NCBI RefSeq assembly: GCF_032062135.1
Contig: NC_092862.1
Location: forward strand, 69,506,205-69,570,204
Direction: 5' to 3'
DNA: 64,000 nucleotides
Origin: Pyxicephalus adspersus
Taxonomy: Eukaryota > Chordata > Amphibia > Anura > Pyxicephalidae
In this document: piece by piece, positions 1-14,200 of the stretch
How positions within the stretch are numbered: the first letter of the stretch is position 1
How the letters are laid out: each line of letters starts with the position of its first letter
Made by a program: the position numbers and the translations under genes
Notes under the pieces: model-generated
Database searches by the model: none
Told to the model about the DNA's origin: nothing
The model's input: only the letters and a program-made list of their open reading frames with translations

Positions 1-3000
1 ATGCTAGTTAATGGTAACATCCTTCTTATAAAGATTGTTGTAAAAGCCAGAAACAGAAAATTATATTGGCCAAGGAAAATATTGAATAGTATTTGAATAA
101 AAATATACTTGTGAGTGTGTGAGTTCCATATTTCCCGGGAAGTGCAAAATGATAAATGACTGCACTTTTTAAAACAAAGATAGGATTTAATTGTTACGTT
201 CTGTGTCCTTGCCCAGCTATGCTTAATAGTGTTAATGAAGTTTGCTAAAACATCACAAGGTTGCTTTTAGAGTCAGTCATGGGAATCAACCAATAATTAA
301 GCCACACATCAAGCAAAACTCACTAATTAGCCTTTAGAAGGTGGACTAGTTTTACAGCATGCAATGTCTGATACTAAGAAGTGTACACACTTTTACCAAT
401 AATTCTACACATAGAGATGTTTAGCTTTAGCATGCACTTTGCATAGTTTTCAGCTAATGTGATTTTTACCTTTTCATTGAAAAAAAGCATAATCAAATAG
501 GAAGATTAATTTGTAAACTTGACCTTTGGCTGCTATATGCCCATGTTAAGCATTGTTGTGCAATGTAATCACAATATTGTTAAAGGTCCTTTAATTGATT
601 TAAAAGTATTCCTAGATACAGGGAGATCAGATTGTACTGATTGTATTTGCCTGATTTGCCAGAGAAACCTCAACTAAACCTCTTGGGTCTAGATCTAGAA
701 TTCATCAAGCTATGGTTTAAAGCTCCACTATTAATTATATCAGCACAAATAGTAGCAGATAATTATCCAAATTTACATTGTTTTTACAATGAAGCAACAG
801 GCAGATTTCTCCCAGCCAAGCTTCGCCCCTTGTAGGGTACCTTTATTCCTCCACAAGATTCATAACCAGCCACACTAAAGGTACAAGTTATTAGTCTCTT
901 TTTTTGATTCAGACAGTATTCTTGTCCCTCAGGAAATAGCAAGTCAAGCAGTTTGTGTGAATTACAAGAGCTGTTAAGGTAGATGAGCTGTGTGATAATG
1001 CCAGTGGTGGTGATAGCGATGGTGTTAATGGTGGTAGAAGTGGTAGTTTATTACTAAAAACAGGGATTATAGAGCATATATACAGGCAGCATCATGGGCA
1101 CAAATGTTTGGCATATTCTGTGTAAGGGTCAGACAACAATAATGTTCTAGACTCTCAGGGAGAGAGTGATAAAGATGAAAATGGTGTGTGTGGAGGGGGG
1201 GGGGGGGTAGGTATTGTGTTGCAATACCCATCCAAAGAAACAAGTTTTTGCAGGGCATAAAGTTTCCAGGTCTCTGTCCATTGACGCAGCAGATACTTCA
1301 GATTTCAGCACAGCCCTGAGAGCTTGAAGTCATGGGGCTCAGTTCATTGGATGTCTCCTTTATGAGCATTTATTGTGCTTGTTCATAATGATCCTCTGAC
1401 AGGCCAACTGACCATGCTACTGGTGGTGCAGTCCCTAATATTAAAAAAGTTGGTGAAACCCTGCTCCTTTAAAGAACTTATAGAGTACAGTTTTGTTACA
1501 AAATACCAAAGCAACAATTATTTTTTAAACCAAGCCGTTCCTACCCTCGATGAATACATAGTTTGTAATGTTTACACTTCCCTGAAATTTTCTATGCAGG
1601 AAGGTGTTAGGAAGGAAGTGGGACTTTTATGAGGGGAGTCCATGGCAACAGGAGGTAGAGGGAGGTGGGCTACATGAAGAGAATGAGGTAGAAGAGCAGG
1701 AGACAATTCAGGAAAATAAATTGCTGTGTATGATGTTAAGGAGTCACACAGATCATCACCAGTCTATCGGACATCTACAAGGCAGAGGAAGAATATTCCC
1801 AGTGCACCTTGGCAAACATGGCAAGTTGTATGCTTGCTTTTTTCACATTACCAATTATATTAGGCCTCTCTATGTTACCCACTGCATCAGACCTCAGGCA
1901 CTTTTGTCTCTGCCAGACAACCCAAATTTAGCAATAGCAGCCCCACCAGTCTGAATAGGGGTAACTACAGCCTCTTGAAGAGAAAGTAAATTGTTATTTA
2001 TATTAAATGAATTAGGGATGTACTCTATGGGCACTATAGGAAGTATAATGTGACATTTTATTACCTCTGAACTTGGAGGGAGTAATTCAAGCTGATATAT
2101 GCTTCCCTGGGGAGGTAGAGGACTGGCAGAGTAGTTAACAATCTTTCTAAAATCTCACACAGCACATTTGTGGTTAAAGCCAAGTACAAATGTTATGCCG
2201 GTATATGGTTCCAAAGCGTATAATTCACAAGCCTCACCCTTTAGTTTCTGGCCAGGCCTTGTGACTTAAAGGAATACGATGGTTTATATTTGGTGATCCT
2301 TTTACAAAATGAGTACATTCAGCACTGAAAAATACAACCTATTTTTTTCTATTATTCAGGCCAACCTTCCCAAGTTGAATACAAGTACTTAACTTTTTAA
2401 AAGTGACTTGCCCACTCCCAAACATCTATTACGCCTACTTTATTGTATACTTCTATATACATAAAATTACAAATTATATAAAATTACAAATTGGCTGTTA
2501 TATATGTACATTTGGGGGAAGAATACAACACAATTAAAAAAAAAAGGTTTGAAACAATGGTCACAAGTTAATTAACAAAATTATACAAAATAAATATATA
2601 ATAAACGGCAGCCACCAAGTGTTTAATACACTATATAATATTTCACTACTTTGAAATATATGAAGGCATATAAAATATTAAAAATCATGTTTAAAAATAT
2701 ATTAACATAAACAATAGCTGTTAGAAATTGTAACAAGGAGCAAACTTTTCTCTCTTTCTTTTTCATTTATACAGATATGACTGAGCAAATGGATAACACT
2801 GCAGTTGCAGATGATATTATGCTAATTATATTGAAAACATTCTGTCCTGCTTCCAGTTTCACCAATCAAATTGTATTCAATATTAACAATGATAGCATGC
2901 TAAATTGTTAGGAAAACTATGCAAATATAAGCAATTAGCTGAATCCATCCCTGGTTGGGTACATAATGTAGGTCACTGATAATTAGTAAGACACTTAGTA

Positions 3001-6000
3001 GGGCATATATTCATGTCAGAAGGCAAAACAATGTTATAGCGCATTTTGTTAGAATATGTTAGGAATACAGAAAGAATTTGCCATAAATGGAAGAGTGTCA
3101 ATTTACATATAAAAATTTTAATTGTCTGTAAGAGATGCAAATTGTACAGAGAAAGCTAATCAGTGTAGGTGCATTATACATTCCATTCGCATATACTAAT
3201 TAGTCAATTTGGCAGAAAAAAATGAATAGTAGCTATTTGACATGTACAATTAGATTGATATTTTGGCAACAAGTTTGCTTCATATTGCGTACTAACTGTT
3301 GCCTAAATGTTAACTCTTAAAGTACTACTTGTCATCTGAATGCAAATCAAAAAAAGTATCTGACAAATAACTTACAAATAATAAAAATATTGGGTAGAGT
3401 TGTTTTTATCCAGAGGTCAGAAACAATCATTTAAAATAACATTTTTGTATCTAATTCATTATTTTGTTTTAGGTGAAAATGTATCTTTTATACATTTAGG
3501 ATTCATTATTAGCTGAAATATTCTATTCAAAAAGGTTAACTGCTGGTCATTGCACCAAAAATGCAACAAGCATCATCAACAAACACAATAAATCTTCCAT
3601 GGTTAGTTTTCCAAGTCTGACGATACTAGGCAGCCTGAGGGTACGTTAAATCTTCATTCATTTCTGCATCCACTTTATAGAACACAATTACAAAGTAACA
3701 AAGTAAGCAAAGTAACAGTTGCATAACATACTGACAGTGTATTTATACATAGGCATCAGAAACTTTATTCACATGAATTGAGTAAATTATAACCATATTG
3801 GAAAGTTGAATATACCTCTTTCCATTATTTCAACACTTAATCTGCTTTAGTAGTAAAATCACTGGTAAAAACTTGTAATTGCAAGTTCTTTAACTAAATG
3901 ATCATCATTTTATAAATGTGGTGGTAATAATATTTCCCCTTTGGTCAACAGTACAAATGGATACTGTTATGGGGATTATGAATGGGACAATCTCAATAGT
4001 CCTCCTATTTGTGCTAAAATGACAGCACATTGCTGGCAATCATACATATTGTCAGTTTTATAGAAGGGATAAGGGTTTGCAGGCATGTATATAAAGCCCT
4101 TAATAAAGCTTATAAAAAAAGGACATATTTATACCCGCAAAAAGACAATCGAGGACTTAAAGGTTATACTGCAAAACAACAATACCTGGTGATTAAAAAT
4201 AATGATGTCCATTTTGTCTAATTGATCCCAAAGTTCATGCTGAATTGATAGCCAAATTTGAATTGCATTGAAGTTAATGGCAGAGATAAATTTGACTAAC
4301 AGAATATAGTATAGGGGTCAGCCAACCGTCAAACAATGACAGTTTTCACAGTCTGCTGCATGGAACAGCTAAGTCTTGCTTTGGCTGTAATTGACACAGC
4401 TCAGATAAACTGGCCAGTGGACTATGACAGCAAAATTCTACCAGTATTAGAAGTACTCTACTAGAAAAACTTGAAAATGAAATACTTGAATTTTATTTGA
4501 ATGTCTTTGCATCAGATAGCTAAACCTAAGCTAACGACAGGTATAGTCTACAGTAGGTCAAACCCAACCCTGGCCTACAACAACCAAAGTGTGTGACTCG
4601 AGTGTAAATCCAGCCAGAGGACAATGACAGACACAATGTACAGCTCAGAGAATCCAGCTAGCAGCCAATGACAGGTATACAGTAGCTTGTGCTTCAATAA
4701 AGCCAGTCGGGGCATTTTTGGGGAGCCCACCCTAGGTGCCAATTCCAATCACTAAACATTGGCAATGTTATGCTTTGTGTGCTTTGAATTAAATCAACCA
4801 CTGAAACTGACACAGACCCAAAGCAGAACACCAACCCTAGTGATGAGCTCTCTAGAATCTAACCACGGTATATGTCAGATATCAGGTAAAGTTGGTTTTC
4901 TGCCTCGTACCACATGTACAAAATGTGTTAGATATAATTTCCGGCACTCTTTAAAACTTACTGTGTTGACTGCAGCAGGTTTTAAACAGTACATTTGTTT
5001 CCCAATGCTCATTCTAAAAATAAAGTTTTGTTCCTGTTTATGTAGCAAAAAATCTGGGAAAACTATGTTTTATTTTTTGTTCTTGTTAGAACTATATGCT
5101 CTTGCTAGCGGCCTGGATAAAAGAACATCAGGGCGAGCAGAGTTTTGAAAATGCAGGAACACAATTTACACTTTTTCTACAAATACTAATGAAGAAATTG
5201 TCATTTTATTTTCACATTGGAAACCTCCTGCAAATTTCATTATTAACACATTTAAGAAAACCAAGAACTTAAATGCTTGTAATTTAGGGAAGGGAGTTCC
5301 AGCTGTTCTTAAATGTTTCCTAACGTTAGAACTAAAGTAGAAAAAAAATATAATACGCATGATTCATTGTCACAATCTCTTGGCCAGCTGGTAAGAGAAG
5401 TACCATTAATGAACCATGTTGCTCCATGCTGTTTGTCCCTTACAAGCGATAAACTGAACCTTATGGCTATTCCTATTTAGCTAATCTTTAAAGATACTGA
5501 TTGTGAGAATAAATCAGAAACATATAATTAGTAGGTTAAACATACAGTTAGAGGCGGGAAAGTTTCAGGCATCAGAACATCCTAATTGAAAAATACACTA
5601 AAAATAATCCTACTCACACCCAGCATACACATTTCCAAATTCACTGCATTTCTCAATGATTTCTATAGAAAAATAAAGAATGGCCTATCACAATAGCATT
5701 TTACCAAAAATTAATATTACTTTTTTGATTTATGTGCAGTTTTTCTGTCTCTGTTATGAACAGGAGCCTATGTTCCATTATCTCTACACATAATCAACCT
5801 TTATTTTATTGCTATGACACTATCTTTTAGTTTAAAAGCAGCAAGGTTGAGAACGAGGCTTAAAACATGGACAATACTTAGTGTGTAGGCCCCATTGGCC
5901 CAACCTGACCTCCCCTGTACCTCTCCAGCCTCCATTAACTTCCACTCAGGCCTTTAGGCCTCCACTGATGTCCATCTCACTCCTGCCTCCACCAATGAGA

Positions 6001-6620
6001 TAAATAGCTGAGTTTAGGATTGTACATATCTTAGCAGGACATTGGTCATGTGGCTGCTGAAGGTGTAGGAGTAGAGACACCACCAGAGACAGCAAATTAG
6101 TTGAAACCATCCTGACCCAACAGATAAGAGACCAGACACTATAGAAATCCAAGCTTGTGACAGGAGGCCATACTAATGCTGGCATGAAAACATTTTGGAT
6201 GTGTTCTCTGAATGTCATAATGTGGAGAACACAACACTAAGTCTTTTTATACCACCCTTCGATTGAGTGGTTGCTATACTGTTTTTTGACCCTGGAAAAG
6301 AAAATGTCATCTTATTAGAGATGAGCTTTCCATGTACCAACTTACTACCAAGGAAATTGTTGCCAATGAAATAATGTCCTAAGCTGGACTTTGTACTTTA
6401 CAATTACTGTAACTGCTGAGACAAGTGCCACATCTGCTAGCCTCATTAGGCTGTCCCCTAAAATAGTTTAACAATGGAATAAATAGGTTTATTTATTCAT
6501 GTTCATTCCATGTTGGTATTATTGTTTGTTTCATCATTTTTTCCTGTAAATGTTTATGCATGAGATTTGTTATTTTGCAGTATAAAAGGTGTAAGCCAAT
6601 TCTGGGTGTCTAGTGTGGAC
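1..6620. other. AT-rich intergenic DNA without a recognisable gene
   Basis: I see short simple-sequence patches and a GGTGGT/GATGGT-rich stretch near 1000-1050. Short open frames at 641-835, 1604-1954 and 4759-5148 have no family I recognise. 4320-4740 has repeated CAATGACAG phrases and an AATAAA, and 5890-6230 is less AT-rich; both may be old repeats. Confidence 0.6.
1195..1207. repeat. Poly-G run
   Basis: Thirteen consecutive G. Similar runs lie at about 19123-19143 (G-rich), 23004-23015 (C) and 23598-23607 (G). Confidence 0.95.
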
Positions 6621-6623
6621 TTT

Positions 6624-6847
6624 GGCCCTGATTTAATAAATCTCTCTGAGACTGGAAAGAATACACTTTCACCAGTGAAGCTGGGTGAATCAACAAACCT
6701 GGGATGGATCTGGTCCTGGATTCAAAGCATTTGCTAGCAAATAGCAAATAACATTGAAGAAATCCTTTCCAGGTTTCCTTGATCACCTAGCTTCACTGGT
6801 GAAAGTGTATTCTCTCCAGCCTGGGAGAGCTTTAATAAATCAGGGCC
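6624..6847. mobile_element. MITE, family A (GGCCCTGATTTAATAAA ends), full-length
   Basis: The two ends are inverted copies over about 55 bp: GGCCCTGATTTAATAAA with AATACACTTTCACCAGTGAA on the left, and the complement on the right. The 224-bp element is nearly a complete palindrome around a core with GCTAGCAAATAGCAAATA. It has no coding capacity and is a non-autonomous DNA transposon. Related copies lie at 26.8, 43.5 and 49.1 kb. Confidence 0.8.
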
Positions 6848-6849
6848 AC

Positions 6850-9800
6850 TGTCTCATGTGCATCATCCTGGCCAGACCAATCAAGGCTGGTAAAAAGATG
6901 CTGACATAAAAATAAGTTTGCAGATGTTGTTTTTCTGGAGGGGAGTATAGTTCTGTTTTAATACCCATCATTGCTGTATAAAAAACCATAAAGAAAGGAA
7001 TGTAAGGAATGCTAGAATTACATTTTTACATTTATTTATATTATGTGAATTTGTTTTATTTGTGCAAATATGTCTTAAATCTAATAGAACAAATAACAAT
7101 TTTCTTTACATATATTGTTTAATTTATTCTACCTACTGGTTTGCAAGTCATTTGCTGATGTGTGATATCCTATTATTTACTTTGTAACCTGGCTTTGTTT
7201 TCACTACACAAACAAATAAGTAACTTTATTAGAGAAAACAAAAGCATAGACAGCTAAGACACAGCCACATACACTAGTAGAATACTCTTACAGTGGTCAT
7301 CTAACTGGTACACCTTATGACCAACACAAATACCCAAAGAGGCATGGGAATGGGAAATATGATCTAAGGAAACTCTTCTTTGGAATGATACCTTTTTGGC
7401 AGCATACTGGGAATATACTATTGCCTTGATTTTCACCTATAATATCTTGAGTTTACAGAGGAGAGCAAAAGCAAAACATCAGGGGAACATAAACTGTAAA
7501 GCTACAAATGTTTATTAATAGGGATTTTTTAATAATTATCTAGATCAATTTAATCTGACAAGAAAACCACAACTGTTGAAATAATTATTCATTACAACAA
7601 TGTTGGGCTGAAAGTCATACCCCAGATTTAGTTAAAACAGGAAATGCTTCCAATCCCAATAGAAAATAACAGAAAAATAAAGCTGTGAACACAGAGTCTC
7701 CAAAACTGGTTAATTTAAGATGATAAGTAGTGCCCTATTTGATTCATCTTTAATTCTGTTGTGGTTGTTCTCTGTCAGTTGTGCACATTTGAGGAGTCTG
7801 AAAATCAGGTAAACTTCTTTTTTATTTTTATAAGTGCATACAAAGTTGTCCAGTGTGCAAGTTGTACAAATCACTCAACCACGTTGCTTGTGTTCCTACA
7901 TTGTATACTTTGCAGTGCAGCCTGATTTTTTTGCAAATATTCAGAACAATCCAACTGTTTTAGCAGATTGACCAGCTGCTTAAAGTGAAAATGCCTATCG
8001 AGATCCAATTAATAATTTTTTTTTGCATAGGTTTCACAACCATATCATTAACTTTATTGGCCACTTTTGCTTTAACCTGTTTAAGCTCACAATGGAATGC
8101 CTGATCTGTCCAGAGAGGAAATTTCCGTTGCCTTTGGGAGGTTTTTAGAATGGAAATCAGGTCCTCCATTATGGTACCCATGGGCAATGCCAGCGTGGAT
8201 ATTGAGATCCGATTAACAATGGAATCTCCAGTGTCTATATTCTGAGATAATAATGGTGGGATAGATGCAGAAGGTACAGGGAATCGATCATATCCAAGAA
8301 ACACTAAATTTTACAGTCAAGTGCAGTGTGAAAGAATATAAAACATGCATGGGTTGTACAACATGTTGCCGCACCAGGAGGTATGCTGGGACAGACTCAG
8401 CCCCAAAGGTATCATATACTGCCTATCTGTATCTGTACCTTTTTTGTTCAGTCACCCTTCCAGTCTAATATGTTGAAAAGCTTGTATATAGGTGCCTGTT
8501 AAAGTTATTGACTGAAATTTGCCTATATTTTTAACAATCTTCTAACCTAGATTTGGTCAACAAAATGTTTCAACATATTAGAAATATGTATTGAGAATCT
8601 TTAAGAGGAAATACATTTATTTCTATAATCCAACTTTGCTGACCTAGCATCACTGAAGTCAAGCTTCAAGTGAGTTCTATACCTTGTTGTTCTTTGTTTA
8701 GTAATCAAAGGCCCCTTTCAGACTTCAGTCAACTACAAAAAAAAAGTTGCTCCTATGAACCTATTAATGCTTATTTCAATTTTTCACTTTGTAGAATAAT
8801 ACCTTTTGATTACCAAATAAATTATTACTTTCTTTGCTCAATTCACTTTTATAACTTCATTCAGGTAATCTGCTTCAAATTTTTCTTTCTTTTTTTTAAG
8901 TGATGATGATATATTTGCTTTTATTTTCAATCATCAAAATGATAAAATTGCAGTTAAGAAACCCATTATTTTTTTAGTTAACAAAAGTAAAATGTACTTA
9001 GATTAAATGCAAAGAGGATTTTTTTTTTCATTTAAAATCAGTGTAAGGTATTCATAAATATCATGTCAGTTCTTGATTGTGAATACACAAAATTAGATGA
9101 GAAAAGAACAAGGTATTTTGGGAGTGATTTTGACTGCCTTGGTTCTTTGGCCTAGGCTTTCCGTCAAGGAACTAGATATTATTAAGTAAAACTTTTTACC
9201 TATTTTTTATCATATACTACAAGCCACACAACAATTTAGTCTAGGGATCCAGGTTTCCCTACCTTCTTTCCCCTTATTTACGTTGTACTGCACATTTGAA
9301 AAAAACACATCTGAAAAACCACATTAAACAAATTTAATGAATCAAAAAATGCACTAATCGGTATTTTAATGTATCTGGAGTTTACTTATAACAAGAAAAA
9401 AAGATTTATAACAAAGGCTCCAAAAAAGGGTTTCCAACTCTGAAACGTTGCCTTTTAGAAACAGTGTTATGTCAAAATAAAATCAAAACATTTGTTTTAA
9501 ATTACATTCTTGTTAGCATAAAACTTGTTTAGTTATCTATAGTTCTTTAGTATGACAGAGATAAGAATGTTCTACATAATCACTTCATAAATGGTTCAGA
9601 ATTTCAACAAAATGATCTTACAAGATGTCTTTCCTATATTAAGATAATAATGCTAGTTTATTTAAAAAGCATGCCATCATAGACTGACAGGCCAGTTTAA
9701 TTAGGTATTTAAACATTTATGGCAGTACCCATCAAACAACAATGTGGGATACCATTAATTGGGGATTTAATAAACTTCAAATCAGAGCTTTTTTCTGTAC

Positions 9801-10830
9801 TCAAGTAAAATATCATCTAGGCGATGCCAGGCAATGACAGCATTGAGACACGGTCTTATCTTCTGCTAGTGATAATGTCACTGTGCTATTATAATCTTGT
9901 CCCTTAATCAAAATCACATTTTGAATTATCAGAAAGTGTCATTGCAATAACTTTCTGAAACATAAGACTGCAATATCTCTTTTTTACTGTCATGTTCTTT
10001 TTTTAAATCATTTATCTGCAACCAATAAAACATTGAATATGCAGTGAAATGGAGAGGGTAATTACTAATAGAGCTAAGTAATAAAAGTTTGGTAGCCATT
10101 TATTTACATTCAGTACCTTTCCTGGATTTACAATTCTTTATTATGTAATACAATTGTTAAGTAGTTAAATAAACAAGCTGGAAGCCCTAGTGTTAGTTAT
10201 ACTGCTATTGAGTTAGGCATAAAGAAATGTAAGGGTTGCAGTAAACCACAGTCACACATTGGAACACCAATTGGTACAACTGTGAATCCAACACAATGAC
10301 CTTGGTATACAGGACTAAACACAGCAATTCACTCAAATTGATAGAGTGATCTGTTGGTAGGTATGACCTGGAAAAGGATATCAAGATGAATGCTGCTTGC
10401 ATAGTTCTGGTCTGTGAGCTGGTTTCTAAGACATCTGAACCATTTAGCTAGGTAAAATACTGCTCTTGCTGACCACCAAGGAAAATGAGTAGTAACAACC
10501 AATGGGGACAAAAAAGATTAACCACTGATGGGGATAGAGATCACTGACTAACAATGGATGGGGGCACAAACAATTGTATGAGGTGCAGATCAGCTATTGG
10601 GACATAGAGAAGTGCAAGAGCCATTGCTGAAGGTTAGGGCCTTTTTGGATACAGGGACTAAAGGAAGCAAATAAAATAATTATAAAGTGATACATACTAT
10701 ATGAAGGCTTCATAGGAGACCAGCAGCCACCAGTTTGTGTTGATTATTAGTGGAAGTAGCTATTACAGAAAACCAGGACTTGATAGAAAACTCTTTGGCA
10801 AATTCTGGCTCAGATTTAGACAGCAATGAT
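6850..10830. other. Intergenic DNA, nothing firm
   Basis: Mostly AT-rich. A minus-strand open frame of 114 codons (7960-8304) is the most conspicuous item, but no domain is recognisable. Confidence 0.5.
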
Positions 10831-10835
10831 CATAA

Positions 10836-11150
10836 AGCTCTATTTATAAAACAGAATCTGACATTCCCTCAAATTTTCCTGTTACTTTTGTTTCAATGGC
10901 CAACATTGATTTCTACCAGGGAATGTTTGAGGGACGGTCAAATTACACATCTCATAAATAGAACTCATAGTGTTCCAGACAAGATATAGGAAGTTGGTGA
11001 CACTGATGAGGAGGACAGAGGTAGTAATAAGGAAATAAGTTCTGTCCAGCATCCTCCTTTGAACAAAAGAAAAAAAAACAAGTTTCAGGAAGCCAGGACT
11101 TTAAAGTTTGTAGGTCTTGAAGCTGCATATACCTCTCACACCAATACATC
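10836..11150. mobile_element. Interspersed repeat, family B, with palindromic head
   Basis: 10836-10968 is a foldback with ends AGCTCTATTTATAAAACAG and the complement of ATGAGTTCTATTTATGAG; inner arms are ACATTCCCTC and GAATGTTTGAGGG. It is followed by a tail (AGCATCCTCCTTTGAAC, an A-run, AAGTTTCAGGAAGCCAGGAC) that is also present after the related foldback at 56.9 kb. Foldback and tail therefore travel together. Confidence 0.65.
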
Positions 11151-11299
11151 GCTGAGAGCTTTAAATTGTGAGGAATTCAGTTCATCTGATGTCCTCTCTG
11201 CATGGGCATTTTTTATGCTGACTAGTGATGATGCATCCTTTGCTGTGTGCAACATACGTGTGCAACATACGTAAACATGGCCAGGGTTGGCACACATTT

Positions 11300-14200
11300 C
11301 TCAACACATCCACTCATCCAGCACATGAAAAAATATAATTTGCTTATCTGGAAGAGACATGAATACACAATGAACATTCATAATTAATTTAAAATTAAAT
11401 AATTTCTTTGCTATATCATGCTTTTCCATTAACTCCATGGGAACCTCTAGTGACCGTAAAATGATCACTGGGTCTATATATATATATATATAAAGGTTTT
11501 TGCACCTAATAATAACTAAAATTAGAATCGGATAATATAAATAGGAATACTTTGATCCAGGCAATTGATCCTTCCCCCCTATTTTAGTGTTTTAGCTGCT
11601 GACTTGAAATACACTTAGTGATAACGGTAAATGAATGCATAAACAGAACTAACAGGAAACAATATCATGGTTTGATGCTCAATTGACTACATCAGAGATT
11701 GTTAAATTTAGATTATGATTCCTGTTGAAAGATTCTTCCTTGTCTATTGGAGTTCTTCCTTTCTATGCCAAGCAGTAGTTTTATCCTTTCATATTGCAGG
11801 TACATTATATTGATTTGAGGCCTTGGAAATTGAAAGCAGATGATATAGTGCTTTCATCTTTGAAAGAAAATAAGTAATGGCACTGGAATGTGTGCTCATA
11901 TTGTTTCACCTTCTTGCTTCTAACCATTTAGCATTGATCCATTTATATCTTTGCATGCTGCATATGACAGTAAAATTCAAAGTAAAATAAAGGAATATAG
12001 CCAAGCCTTTTTCTTAGTGATCATTGGACCCTAGTGATAAATAAAATGATTTTCAATACTATCAGACAATAAAATCAGTAGTGTACATATAACATATACA
12101 GTGAGAAGAATGTTGACAACATTTAAGGTAAATTTGATATCCATCATCTGATTATCATAACTGATGCATTAATATTTGTATTTTTGAATGTTAAGTATAA
12201 GTAGAATTGTGTTTTTTACAGTAGCATTTTAATTTATATTATTTATGCTGTCTAAGCATGCAGTTGTTGCTTAATGCAAAAAATGATCCATAATTTTTGT
12301 GAGAATTTTTCAAACCATGTCAGAAATAGCACTACCAAATACAATGCTGCCACTCCTAATATGGTGCTACTATCATATGAATAGGAATTTTAAAAACAAT
12401 ACCTCATACAAATGATTGATGGCAAAATAAAAAATAGGGACAATTTTTCTTTCATGGTTAAAAATTACATACCAAAGTTTTACCTATGCAGAATCATTCA
12501 AATGATTGACTGGATTCCAGAATTATATGATTTTATGTTTGGATGAGGTTTGGATTCATGCCAACTATGGTTTTATGGCAAATCTGCTGGATTCACATAT
12601 GCCCCTGTACTATAAAAAGTGGGGAGGGTGCACAGGAGCTATATTGTCAGTATATGTTGGAACTGTTAGATGATGACAAAAACTGACAATATGTACAGAG
12701 TTCTTAGGTTGTGTTCTGCGTGTTCAAAAATTCATTTAAACAACCACCTTGTTACAACTACTGTTGTTGTATCAGCTAGATGTTTATTTGCTATTAGTGT
12801 TGCTTTCTGGATTTAGGCTGAAAATCTGACATCCGGCATTCTTTTATAACCAAATAGCTTGTTCAAGCTAACTTCAGCTATTTTTGGTACATAGCAGGCA
12901 ACCACTGTCCCTGTGTATATTCATTAAAACATTATAGCTGCTATCGTAAATAAGAGCTCCAAGCAGTATAAATTGTGTTCAGGATTACCAGTGACTAATG
13001 GTTGTTGAGGGCTGGGACCACCTCTGACTATCACCAGTCAATGGGAATACTGACCTTGGCAATTGACTGAAAGTCACTATTTACATTACAATAGCAGCTG
13101 TTTGTCAAGCTCATTGAAAAGGTAAATATCAGCCAACATTTCTATTGGCTGGAGGTTATCAAGAGCAGTCCCATCCCTTGACATCCACCAACCAATATTA
13201 CATTTACTGTCTCTAGCCTGGGTAACGGGTTAGGATGTTTAGGAAAATCTGACCAGAGGCCATTCTGAACCAAATTTTATCTTTTTTGAAATGGGAGGAA
13301 CAAATAAAAATAAAAAGGAGCACACAGCATTTGTTAAGGAGTTAAAAAAATATAAAGGTCATTTTTACTACTGTTAATTAGACAGTAGGGAGTGAAAATA
13401 TTTTAATGAAAAGGTATCATTTACTCTCAAGGCAACAATTTTTTCCTGCTGCTAATCAGGAAAAAAAAGAACATACAACAATGGCCAAGGCCACAATGCT
13501 GCTGATCTGTTTCTGCTAATTAGTGGTATTGGGTAGTTTAGAAAATTAATAAAAACATTAAAATAAATTAAAAAGGTAAAACACATCAATCATTTTCAGT
13601 TACATGCAGGAAGTTTTCTCTCATTGCTGTTAATAAAGTTCTCCAATTGTTATCATAGTTTGTTAACATGTTTGCAAAATCATCAGGTCTAAATAGGACT
13701 GACAATGAAAGTAAGGCTCCAAGAGACCAACAGACAGTGGATCCTCGACTCAAACTAAACTACTTGGCTCTGTTTGCAGAATTCAGAAAATCATGGGTAG
13801 TAGGAGGGAGCAGGCCAGCAGCAGCACTGCTAAGCACATCTCCACCAGTGATGGCAGACAGAAAGAGGTTCCCTTATGCCTGTTTTCAAAAGGTATCAAG
13901 TATAAAATTTCCCCTGCATGGTAATTTTCTATGCTCTCTTAAACTGATGCTGTATTTTAAACAGAGCATGAGAATAGGGATGAAAGTTTAAATTATTTGA
14001 ATGTGAAATGAATGTTGCCAACTAGTTCTGGAGTAATCTTACCTATAAGTAGAGAATACATTTCTTATAGTCTCACTGAAAAAAATACATTTTATTATTT
14101 CTAATGTATATATCAATATGATTTCCTGTGGCACTATAAAAAATTTTAGGTATTGAAAGAACGAGTAATGCACATTTTACAATACAATGTATAATATGTT

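Noticed and set aside
1604..1954. 116-codon plus-strand open frame
   Set aside because: No family recognised. It has no splice signals or neighbours to support a gene; kept only as part of the intergenic description.
4315..4800. Solo LTR (repeated CAATGACAG words, AATAAA near 4696)
   Set aside because: No TG...CA ends or target-site duplication could be fixed, and no second copy is in the window.
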